DNA of 64,000 nt from Candidatus Terasakiella magnetica (lineage in GTDB: Bacteria > Pseudomonadota > Alphaproteobacteria > Rhodospirillales > Terasakiellaceae). The position numbers were made by a program, and so were the translations under genes. This document shows positions 52,723 to 59,782 of the stretch, piece after piece; positions within the stretch are counted from its first letter, which is position 1; every line of letters starts with the position of its first letter. Under the pieces are notes generated by a model. It did not search any database and was not told the DNA's origin. It saw only the letters and a program-made list of their open reading frames with translations. Where the stretch lies: assembly GCF_900093605.1 (NCBI RefSeq), contig NZ_FLYE01000046.1, positions 124,001 through 188,000 on the forward strand. The letters run 5' to 3'.

Positions 52723-53454
52723 TTATTGGTCTCTAACTAATGAAAGGGCTTTGCGCATACGTTCATCTTCTTTGGTGACAAGGTTCTTTGCCTTTTCGTA
52801 TGAACGGTGTACCTCAATCATGCGGGTCATTTCGATGATTGGCTGTACGTTGGAAAGCTCAAGTTTGCCCTGAATAACGTGTGGCATTTCAACCTGTGTG
52901 CCCGCATCAGCTGAGCTATACAGGGTGTTGGATACCTTTTTCATGAACTGTGGGTTTTCAAATTGAACAATACCCAGTTTGCCGATTTCGCCTGCATCTG
53001 TGTAAATCTGACCCGTGCGGCTGATTTCGATGCGGGTGTCGGTTGGGTTTGTCTGGATTTGCTCACCATCTTCAGTCAGAACCGGGTTGCCATCAGAAGT
53101 CACAACCACGCCTTCGTCATTGAGTTGGAAGTGGCCGTTACGTGTGTAGCGGTTGCCACCTTCTGTTTCCACAACGAAAAAACCTTCACCGTGAACCGCA
53201 ACATCAAGAGGGTTGCCTGTTTCTTCTAGGCTTCCTTCTGACATGTCGCGATATTGGGAAACGTCACGAACGAACATCAATTTGTCGCCCATGATGGCGT
53301 CGCCACCTTTACTACGCATCAGGTAATCATCAAACATCATGGACTCACGCTTATAAGCATGTGTGTTCATGTTGGCGATGTTGTTAGCCACAGATGCCAT
53401 TTCACGCTTGAGTGTCGTTTGTCTCGACAGTGCAATGAGTAATGAATTTTCCAT
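52723..53454 (-). CDS. flgF: Proximal rod protein FlgF
   Basis: A rod protein of 243 residues with MASVANNIANMNTHAYKRE, DVAVHGEGFFVVETEGGNRYTRNGHF in the typical order, and IEMTRMIEVHRSYEKAKNL at the C-terminus. FlgF forms part of the proximal rod. It is the first gene of flgF-flgG-flgA-flgH, about 70 bases behind a sigma-54 promoter. Confidence 0.93.
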   Translation of the reverse strand: MENSLLIALSRQTTLKREMASVANNIANMNTHAYKRESMMFDDYLMRSKGGDAIMGDKLMFVRDVSQYRDMSEGSLEETGNPLDVAVHGEGFFVVETEGGNRYTRNGHFQLNDEGVVVTSDGNPVLTEDGEQIQTNPTDTRIEISRTGQIYTDAGEIGKLGIVQFENPQFMKKVSNTLYSSADAGTQVEMPHVIQGKLELSNVQPIIEMTRMIEVHRSYEKAKNLVTKEDERMRKALSLVRDQ

Positions 53455-53522
53455 TTGGCTATGCCTCTTAAACTTAATTCGCTCTAGTGTGCGACATTTT
53501 GCCGCGTTGTTGCGAGTATATA

Positions 53523-53538
53523 TGCAGAGACCGTGCCA
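53523..53538 (-). promoter_or_regulatory. Sigma-54 promoter of flgF-flgG-flgA-flgH
   Basis: The minus strand reads TGGCACG-GTCT-CTGCA, one base off the consensus (C for T in TTGC) with correct ten-base spacing between GG and GC, about 70 bases upstream of flgF. Confidence 0.75.
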
Positions 53539-53590
53539 GTTTTAAAATATGATTAAAATCAATAAGTTATGTCTTTGTGAGGGTGGAGGT

Positions 53591-53630
53591 GGAACAAAAT
53601 GTTCCGGTAATTTTTGTTGCCGGGCGGCAA
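53591..53630. repeat. Two adjacent inverted repeats between flgF and fliL
   Basis: GGAAC-AAAAT-GTTCC (53591-53605) and TTGCC-GGGC-GGCAA (53617-53630) lie in the 340-base gap between flgF and fliL. Neither is followed by a T run, so they look like operators rather than terminators. The rest of the gap holds the flgF sigma-54 promoter and a weak promoter for fliL. Confidence 0.4.
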
Positions 53631-53703
53631 TAAATTCCATGTCAATCTGGCCTCTAAGGGACTATTTTTGCCTTTAAAGAAAAAAAACTCTTTAAACCTG
53701 TTG

Positions 53704-53732
53704 TTAACCACTTGCTAATTATGGTGTAAATA
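53704..53732 (+). promoter_or_regulatory. Weak promoter or CtrA-like box upstream of fliL
   Basis: TTAACC at 53704-53709 and TAAATA at 53727-53732 are 17 bases apart. TTAACCAC also matches seven of eight bases of the CtrA box TTAACCAT. Both readings are tentative. Confidence 0.3.
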
Positions 53733-53794
53733 AGGGTAGCCATGTATAGTGGCGACCAATGAATGTATTTGACTATAAGTGTGAGTATTAAGAC

Positions 53795-54343
53795 ATGGCT
53801 GATGATGATCTCGACGACGACATGGATGACGACGAAGATCTGGATGATGAGGAAGGCGGCTCCGGCGGGGGCGGGGGGAAAAAGAAAATCCTCATGTTGG
53901 CCATTCCTCTGGTTCTGATTATTGGTGGTGCGGCAGGTGCTTATTTTACGGGCTTGCTTGACCCGTTGATCGGTGCGGAAGAAAGCGCAGAAGGCGAAGG
54001 TGGTGAAGGCGGCGAAGGTGGCGGTGAAGCTGCTGGACCTGTTGCTTTTACAGACTTGCCTGAAATTTTGGTGAACCTGAATACAACAGGGCGTAAATCC
54101 AGCTTCTTGAAAATCCGTGTAAGCCTTGAAGTGCCCAATGCCTTGGAAGTTGATAAGGTTGTTGCTGTGCAGGATCGTGTTGTTGATGCTTTTCAGGTAT
54201 ACTTACGTGAGTTACGTGTTGAAGACTTAAAAGGCTCAGCAGGCATGTATCGTTTGCGCGAGGAGCTTTTGGCGCGTGTAAATGCGGCCGTGGCTCCGGT
54301 TAAAGTCAATGACGTGCTTTTTAAAGAAATGCTGGTACAATAA
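53795..54343 (+). CDS. fliL: Flagellar protein FliL
   Basis: A 182-residue single-pass membrane protein: an acidic cytoplasmic start (Asp-rich, then Gly-rich), a membrane helix at about residues 31-53 (KILMLAIPLVLIIGGAAGAY), and a periplasmic domain with LPEILVNLNTTGRKSSFLKI and VVDAFQVYLRELRVEDL. FliL surrounds the stator units and stabilises torque. It heads the plus-strand fliL-fliM unit. Confidence 0.93.
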   Translation: MADDDLDDDMDDDEDLDDEEGGSGGGGGKKKILMLAIPLVLIIGGAAGAYFTGLLDPLIGAEESAEGEGGEGGEGGGEAAGPVAFTDLPEILVNLNTTGRKSSFLKIRVSLEVPNALEVDKVVAVQDRVVDAFQVYLRELRVEDLKGSAGMYRLREELLARVNAAVAPVKVNDVLFKEMLVQ

Positions 54344-54404
54344 TTGCGAAGATTATTATCGGTAGTTTTGAGACTGTAAGAGAAGATAGTGAAGGACAGG
54401 GTTT

Positions 54405-55538
54405 ATGACTGTCGCCGATGACGAAGGTGAAGATCTCGCTGCAGAATGGGAAGCAGCCCTCGGTGATGACGAGGCGGAAGGTGAAGACGACGATCTCGCC
54501 GCAGAATGGGAGTCCATGGTCGGTGACGATGGTGGTGGCGGTGCTGACCTCTTAGGGGCGGTTGGCGGTCGTGAATCTACGCGTGTCCTAAACCAGGATG
54601 AGATTGATAGCCTTCTTGGTTTTGACGAAGACCATGATGAAGAAGGCGGGCAAAGCGGTATTCAGGCAATCCTGAACTCTGCCCTTGTTTCTTACGAACG
54701 TCTGCCCATGCTGGAGGTGGTTTTTGACCGCCTTGTACGTATGATGTCCACATCCATGCGTAACTTTACATCCGATAACGTAGAAGTTTCGCTGGATAAC
54801 ATTGTATCTATCCGTTTTGGTGACTATCTTAACTCTATCCCTCTGCCGGCCATGCTTGGTGTATTTAAGGCGGAAGAATGGGATAACTACGGTCTTTTGA
54901 CCATTGACAGTTCCATGATCTATTCCATCGTGGACGTGTTGCTTGGTGGGCGCCGTGGTACGGCGGCCATGCGTATTGAGGGGCGGCCCTATACGACCAT
55001 TGAACGTAACCTAGTTGAACGAATGGTTCACGTGGTGTTGAATGATTTGTCCGCCGCCTTTGACCCGCTGTCACCTGTGTCGTTCCGCTTTGATCGTTTG
55101 GAAACAAACCCACGCTTTGCAACCATTTCACGCCCAAGTAACGCCGCGATTGTTGCCAAGCTGCGTATTGATATGGAAGACCGTGGTGGTCGTGTGGAAA
55201 TGCTCTTGCCATATGCGACCTTGGAACCTGTTCGTGAACTTCTCTTGCAGATGTTCATGGGTGAGAAATTCGGTCGTGACAGTATTTGGGAAACCCACTT
55301 GGCGCGTGAGCTCTGGCAGACCGATGTGGATCTGGAAGCCGTGCTGGATGAGCAATATATGGAACTGACCGATATCATTAATTTGAAGATCGGTTCACAA
55401 ATTATGTTTAATGCCACACCGGATTCCGATATTGAGATTCGCTGTGGCGGCGTTTCCATGTATACTGGTAAGATGGGGCGCAAAGGCAATAATATTGCCG
55501 TGCGTATTGACGACGAAATTACGAAGCAGAAAGGATAA
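54405..55538 (+). CDS. fliM: Flagellar switch protein FliM with acidic N-terminal repeats
   Basis: The middle domain (RLPMLEVVFDRLVRMMSTSMRNF, then VSLDNIVSIRFGDYLNSIP) and the C-terminal SpoA domain are standard FliM. The CheY-binding peptide is at residues 62-71 (LNQDEIDSLL). It is preceded by about 50 extra residues with two copies of DLAAEWE plus acidic tails (residues 10-22 and 30-42), not found in enteric FliM. It follows fliL after 61 bases. The motif places the switch under the control of the CheY encoded downstream. Confidence 0.94.
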   Translation: MTVADDEGEDLAAEWEAALGDDEAEGEDDDLAAEWESMVGDDGGGGADLLGAVGGRESTRVLNQDEIDSLLGFDEDHDEEGGQSGIQAILNSALVSYERLPMLEVVFDRLVRMMSTSMRNFTSDNVEVSLDNIVSIRFGDYLNSIPLPAMLGVFKAEEWDNYGLLTIDSSMIYSIVDVLLGGRRGTAAMRIEGRPYTTIERNLVERMVHVVLNDLSAAFDPLSPVSFRFDRLETNPRFATISRPSNAAIVAKLRIDMEDRGGRVEMLLPYATLEPVRELLLQMFMGEKFGRDSIWETHLARELWQTDVDLEAVLDEQYMELTDIINLKIGSQIMFNATPDSDIEIRCGGVSMYTGKMGRKGNNIAVRIDDEITKQKG

Positions 55539-55543
55539 AGGCA

Positions 55544-56038
55544 GTGCCATTTGCATTAATTTTGGACATGCTGATTGCGATCTTGTTAATCGCGACAATT
55601 GCCTACGCGGTCATGTTAAACCGTCGCCTTTCTGATTTGCGCAAGGATCAGTCTGAGCTGGAAGAATTGGCCAATCAATTTAATGATGCCACCATCCGTG
55701 CAGAAGAAAGTATTCATAAGCTGACCGGATCAGCCGATGATATGAAACGCGATGTTCAAGAGACCTTGCGAAAAGCAGAAGCCTTGCGCGATGATTTGAA
55801 CTTCCTGATTGATCGCGCTGGTGCATCGGCTGATAAACTGGAAGATAGCGTGCGCAACAATCGCCCTGAGACTCCTTCTTATGCAGGTAAAAAGGTCAAG
55901 GATACGGTTGCACCACCTGAGCCTGCCGCTGCTGCCCAGCCTAAAGCAGCTCAGCCAGCAGCGCCGCAAGAAGATGATTTTAAACCGAAGTCTGATGCAG
56001 AACGTGAATTGTTAAAAGCATTGGAGTCGGTCCGTTAA
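55544..56038 (+). CDS. Small membrane-anchored flagellar operon protein (DUF6468-like)
   Basis: A 164-residue protein with one N-terminal membrane helix (FALILDMLIAILLIATIAYAV), a coiled-coil region to about residue 105, and an Ala/Pro-rich tail. It begins with GTG 55544 behind AAAGGCA, six bases after fliM. Similar small proteins follow fliM in Rhodospirillales and are, as I recall, annotated DUF6468. Its function is not known; the position between FliM and MotE suggests a role at the C-ring or stator. Confidence 0.6.
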   Translation: MPFALILDMLIAILLIATIAYAVMLNRRLSDLRKDQSELEELANQFNDATIRAEESIHKLTGSADDMKRDVQETLRKAEALRDDLNFLIDRAGASADKLEDSVRNNRPETPSYAGKKVKDTVAPPEPAAAAQPKAAQPAAPQEDDFKPKSDAERELLKALESVR

Positions 56039-56056
56039 GGGCGGGGAGACACAATT

Positions 56057-56830
56057 ATGATGTCCATGTTGAATAAATTACGCGTCTTACCCGTGACAAT
56101 CTTTGTTGCGGCCTTTTTGCTGACCATTAAAGTCAATGCCATCTGGGAAGGTATGGGCGATTGGATGGATGGTGTATCAGTGACAAAAGCTGAAGCCGTT
56201 CAAAAGACCCCGCAGGAACGCCCCAAATCAGCCTCTGAAATTATGAAAAGCCGCCATCCGGCACCGCCTAAGGTGCTTGAGCTGGCCCAAGCTGATACTG
56301 AAGAGTTAAGCGAAGAAGAAAAACAGGCCATAGCTGAGGAAGAAGCGGCTGAAGAAGCAGATGATGAGGAGACATCTTCTGTGGATGATCCGACATTTTA
56401 TACTCAAGCAGAAGTTGACTTGTTGCAGAAGCTTGCTGAGCGCCGCGAAGAAATTGAAGCCCAAGCCCGCGAGCTTGATGTGCGAGAGAATCTACTTAAG
56501 GCAGCTGAAGGCCGAATTGATAAAAAAGTACAATCCCTCAAGGCACTGCAACGAACCATTGAAGACAAGATGATCAAATATGATGACGAGCAAGATGAAA
56601 AGCTGGTCAATCTGATCAAAATTTATGAGAATATGAAGCCGAAAGATGCTGGGCGAATCTTTGAAGAACTTGAGATGGATGTACTCTTAGAAGTCGCAGA
56701 AAAGATGAACAAACGTCGTCTTGCCCCTATTTTGGCGAAAATGGACCCGAAAAAAGCACGTGATGTGACAGAAGAATTGTTTAGATTACGCAGATTGCCT
56801 AAGCCGGGCGAGCTCGAAGGCGGTCAATAA
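56057..56830 (+). CDS. motE: MotE-family flagellar chaperone
   Basis: A 257-residue protein with an N-terminal membrane helix (PVTIFVAAFLLTIKVNAIW), an acidic linker, a long coiled coil (residues 110-175) and a C-terminal MgtE_N-like domain (YENMKPKDAGRIFEELEM, VLLEVAEKMNKRRLAPILAKMD). In Rhizobiales MotE is a chaperone that stabilises the periplasmic protein MotC. The gene belongs to the fliL-fliM unit. The large periplasmic protein encoded at 59783 is a possible client. Confidence 0.75.
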   Translation: MMSMLNKLRVLPVTIFVAAFLLTIKVNAIWEGMGDWMDGVSVTKAEAVQKTPQERPKSASEIMKSRHPAPPKVLELAQADTEELSEEEKQAIAEEEAAEEADDEETSSVDDPTFYTQAEVDLLQKLAERREEIEAQARELDVRENLLKAAEGRIDKKVQSLKALQRTIEDKMIKYDDEQDEKLVNLIKIYENMKPKDAGRIFEELEMDVLLEVAEKMNKRRLAPILAKMDPKKARDVTEELFRLRRLPKPGELEGGQ

Positions 56831-57004
56831 CCGCAGAAACATGTAAAAATGAAAAAAAATTGGGCTAATGCGTTGGTTTCTCTTTTAAAAAGGTTGCTTC
56901 CTGCGCTAAGCTCAAGTACTAAATCTAAAGAAGCCTTTTTTGCGGCCCGTTCGTGGGGAAGGTAAGCCGATTAAAAAAAAGATACTTTTATCTGGGAGTG
57001 CTAG

Positions 57005-57391
57005 ATGGCTGTCGATCCTAATATGCCCATCCTGATTGTGGATGACTATAAAACAATGTTGCGTATCATCCGCAACCTACTTCGTCAGTTGGGTTTCACC
57101 AACATTGATGAAGCAACTGATGGTAGCCAAGCGTTACAAAAACTTCGTCAGGCGAACTTTGATCTGATCATTTCTGATTGGAACATGGAACCAATGACGG
57201 GTTTGCAATTGTTGCGCGAAGTTCGTTCCGATGCAAAACTGAAGCACATTCCGTTCATCATGGTTACTGCGGAAAGTAAATCCGAGAACGTCATTGCTGC
57301 GAAAGAGGCGGGTGTATCTAACTACATCGTGAAGCCATTTAACGCAGAGACGCTCAAAGGTAAAATGGTGAGCGTGATTGGTGACTTCTAA
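57005..57391 (+). CDS. cheY: Chemotaxis response regulator CheY
   Basis: A single receiver domain of 128 residues. The acidic pocket is in ILIVDDYKT (Asp pair), the phosphoacceptor Asp in LIISDWNM, the Thr in IMVTAES and the Lys in YIVKPFN. The DWNMEPMTGLQLL and KEAGVSNYIVKP segments match flagellar CheY. Phospho-CheY would bind the FliM N-terminus encoded upstream, and the phosphatase CheZ follows after 41 bases. The ribosome site is GGGAG. Confidence 0.95.
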   Translation: MAVDPNMPILIVDDYKTMLRIIRNLLRQLGFTNIDEATDGSQALQKLRQANFDLIISDWNMEPMTGLQLLREVRSDAKLKHIPFIMVTAESKSENVIAAKEAGVSNYIVKPFNAETLKGKMVSVIGDF

Positions 57392-57432
57392 GTTCCCATT
57401 CGTAAGATTTGATTCGAGTTCATGAGCCGCTA

Positions 57433-58095
57433 ATGTCAGTACCTTCAAAAGTCGATCCCGACTTGACAGCACGATTAGACGAGCTTCGCGATACTTACGG
57501 CGATACCGTAAAAGTCGAAGAAGTGGTCGAAGTCGTAGACGGTCTCCTTTCTACCATGAAAGGTGACGTAACGTCTGCTGACATGGAGCTTTATAACGAA
57601 CTCGAATCCCTTGCGGATTATATCCATAGCGCCAAGGCTGAAATTGCCCAACTCCGGCCCGACGATGTGAAGGAAAAATACCTGACATCGGCGAGTGATG
57701 AGCTTGATGCAATTGTTGATGCCACTGCGGATGCGACCAATAATATTATGGACGCAACGGAGATGATTGAAGAAGCTATGGGGCATGTGGAGCAGGAAAT
57801 CAGTGATAAGCTGATGGATGCCACCACAAAAATTTACGAAGCCTGTTCGTTCCAAGACATTACAGGCCAGCGTATTACAAAAGTAGTCTCAGCACTGCAA
57901 CATATTGAAGAGAAGATCGATGCTCTGGTTGAGGCATTCGGGTCTGAAATCGATAAATATAAATCTGAAAACCCTGACACTGAAGATGATGCGCCTAAAG
58001 AAATCACGGATGAAGACCTGCTTGAAGGTCCTCAGCTTGATGGTCAAGGCAAGAGTCAGGAAGATATCGACGCCTTACTTGCCAGTTTCGATTAA
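57433..58095 (+). CDS. cheZ: CheY-P phosphatase CheZ
   Basis: The long helical hairpin ends in CSFQDITGQRITK, with Asp142 and Gln146 in the position of the E. coli catalytic residues Asp143 and Gln147. The last residues SQEDIDALLASFD form a CheY-binding tail resembling the FliM peptide LNQDEIDSLL. I start at ATG 57433; an in-frame TTG at 57409 gives eight more residues but has only a weak ribosome site. Confidence 0.9.
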   Translation: MSVPSKVDPDLTARLDELRDTYGDTVKVEEVVEVVDGLLSTMKGDVTSADMELYNELESLADYIHSAKAEIAQLRPDDVKEKYLTSASDELDAIVDATADATNNIMDATEMIEEAMGHVEQEISDKLMDATTKIYEACSFQDITGQRITKVVSALQHIEEKIDALVEAFGSEIDKYKSENPDTEDDAPKEITDEDLLEGPQLDGQGKSQEDIDALLASFD

Positions 58096-58114
58096 CAAAT
58101 TTTATTAGAAGGCC

Positions 58115-59029
58115 ATGAACCGAGTAAGGGCAAACTTTAATGGGGGCGATAGACCCAAAAGTGACGCCGGTCGGACGATTACGCTTTTCTTATCCCTTTA
58201 TCTGCTAGTTCTCGCCTTTTTTATCCTGCTCGTCAGTATTTCTTCCATGGAAGAAGTTAAGTCCAAAGCTTTGATGGAAAGTCTGAGCTCGACTTTTTCC
58301 TCTGTCTTGCCACCTCGTATGGACTTGACCGCTTTTAATGCCACAACAGGTGAGTTTCTTGCCGCTGATGAATTTCAGCGCCAAGTCACAGGACTGTTTT
58401 CTACTGTTATTGGGGTGGTGAAAGTTGATGCCATCCAGCCCGGTCGCCTTATGCGCATCGAACTTGATGGTGATGGGCTGTTTGAACTTGATCAGGATGT
58501 CATTCGCGAAGGCCAGTATGGCTTTATGGACCGTTTGGTGGCAGCACTAAGTGCCAACCCGCCGGGTTTGCGTTTTGAAATGGAATTTGTTGTGCCGACG
58601 GCTTGGTCGTCTCAACAGACTTTGCCCACAGACCAAAGCCTCGCCATTCGCCGTGCTGGTGCCTTTGCACGTGATTTGCTCAATCGGGGGGCACCTCCGG
58701 GCTCTGTCTCTATCGGGATGAAGGGGAGTAATGATAAAACGGTTGAAATTTGGTTCCATATCCGTGGACGAATGGAAAACCGTATTAAATTTGAAGAGTC
58801 GCCTCTCATCAAAATGCCGAAAAAGGTTGAGGCTCTTCCCGAGAAAGTTATTCCGGCACCCGTGACCCTTGCGCCCGTTCAAATGGATGATGGCGGGGTA
58901 AGTGCGATTTTACCTTTAGCGCCAGAACCTTTGCCTCAGACGATACCTGAAAGCGTTCCCCAAGAAACCAAGCCCGATGGGCTATTGGAAATCACCCCAC
59001 CTAAATTACGATTGGGGGTGCAGCAATGA
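58115..59029 (+). CDS. MotB-like protein without the membrane Asp
   Basis: The N-terminus has a MotB-like membrane helix (LSLYLLVLAFFILLVSIS) followed by a plug-like segment. Aligned on the FF pair with the next gene, the proton-carrying Asp is Ser here. The periplasmic half has OmpA/MotB-like features (residues about 100-230: RIELDGDGLFELDQDVI, RRAGAFARDLLNRGAPP) but ends in a long Pro-rich tail. It overlaps the next MotB-like gene by four bases. It may be a structural partner of the stator rather than a proton channel. Confidence 0.72.
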   Translation: MNRVRANFNGGDRPKSDAGRTITLFLSLYLLVLAFFILLVSISSMEEVKSKALMESLSSTFSSVLPPRMDLTAFNATTGEFLAADEFQRQVTGLFSTVIGVVKVDAIQPGRLMRIELDGDGLFELDQDVIREGQYGFMDRLVAALSANPPGLRFEMEFVVPTAWSSQQTLPTDQSLAIRRAGAFARDLLNRGAPPGSVSIGMKGSNDKTVEIWFHIRGRMENRIKFEESPLIKMPKKVEALPEKVIPAPVTLAPVQMDDGGVSAILPLAPEPLPQTIPESVPQETKPDGLLEITPPKLRLGVQQ

Positions 59030-59760
59030 GAAGGCAAACCCGTCAGGTTGGTTTAACGTCTTTTGTGACAAAAACGCAGGATGAAGGAAAAAAAGGCGCA
59101 TGGATGGTGACTTTCACCGATCTGGTGTCTTTGCTTCTCACCTTTTTTGTCATGCTCTTTTCCATGGCGACAGTGCAGATTGATAAATGGGATGCGATCA
59201 CAGATTCCCTTTCCACCACGCTTAACCCACAAAAAACACAAACGGTGGCGACTGCCACGGCGGATTACAATATCTCTACCGTTTTTAGAAAACGTGCGAT
59301 TAATCTGGAATATTTACAGGCTGTTTTAGCTGAAAAAGTAGAAAAAGATGATATTCTAGGGCGCTCAATGATCCAGCTCCTTGATGACCGATTACTCATT
59401 TCATTGCCCGGGGACCTACTTTTTACCAGTGGAAGTAAAAACTTAAGCACCCGTTCGCAAGAAACTATGTTAAAAATTGGTGATGTTTTACGACATGTTA
59501 GTAATCAGATTGTTATAACTGGACATACGGACCCACAGCCGTCTGAAGGTCAAGATTATGCCTCAAATTGGGAATTATCACTTTTTAGGGCAATTGCGGT
59601 GGGAAATGCGCTAAGAAAGTCTGGCTTCACGCAAGAATTCTTGGCATATGGATATGGGGATAGCGGTTATGACCAGTTACCTGCTATACCGGATGAACAA
59701 AAAGCGGCACTGGCCCGGCGTGTAGATATTATGGTTCTGCAAACCGGCGTGTTAAAATAG
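59026..59760 (+). CDS. motB: MotB-like stator protein
   Basis: The N-terminal helix has VTFTDLVSLLLTFFVMLFSM with the conserved Asp used for proton flow. The OmpA-like C-terminus includes IVITGHTDPQPSEGQ, NWELSLFRAIAVGNALRKSG and LAYGYGDSGY. At 244 residues it is a compact MotB. No motA is visible in the window, so it may pair with a MotA elsewhere. It overlaps the Asp-less homologue by four bases and is followed by the 1139-residue periplasmic protein after 22 bases. Confidence 0.85.
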   Translation: MRRQTRQVGLTSFVTKTQDEGKKGAWMVTFTDLVSLLLTFFVMLFSMATVQIDKWDAITDSLSTTLNPQKTQTVATATADYNISTVFRKRAINLEYLQAVLAEKVEKDDILGRSMIQLLDDRLLISLPGDLLFTSGSKNLSTRSQETMLKIGDVLRHVSNQIVITGHTDPQPSEGQDYASNWELSLFRAIAVGNALRKSGFTQEFLAYGYGDSGYDQLPAIPDEQKAALARRVDIMVLQTGVLK

Positions 59761-59782
59761 ACTAAGAGGTAAGACAAACCAT

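Noticed and set aside
53868-53888. G-rich run followed by A run in fliL as a possible slippage site
   Set aside because: The G run is broken by a C and the reading frame continues into normal FliL; there is no alternative product in the other frames.
56960-56985. GCCGATTAA near cheY as a sigma-28 -10 element
   Set aside because: The -10 has an extra base and no TAAA-type -35 is present at the right distance.
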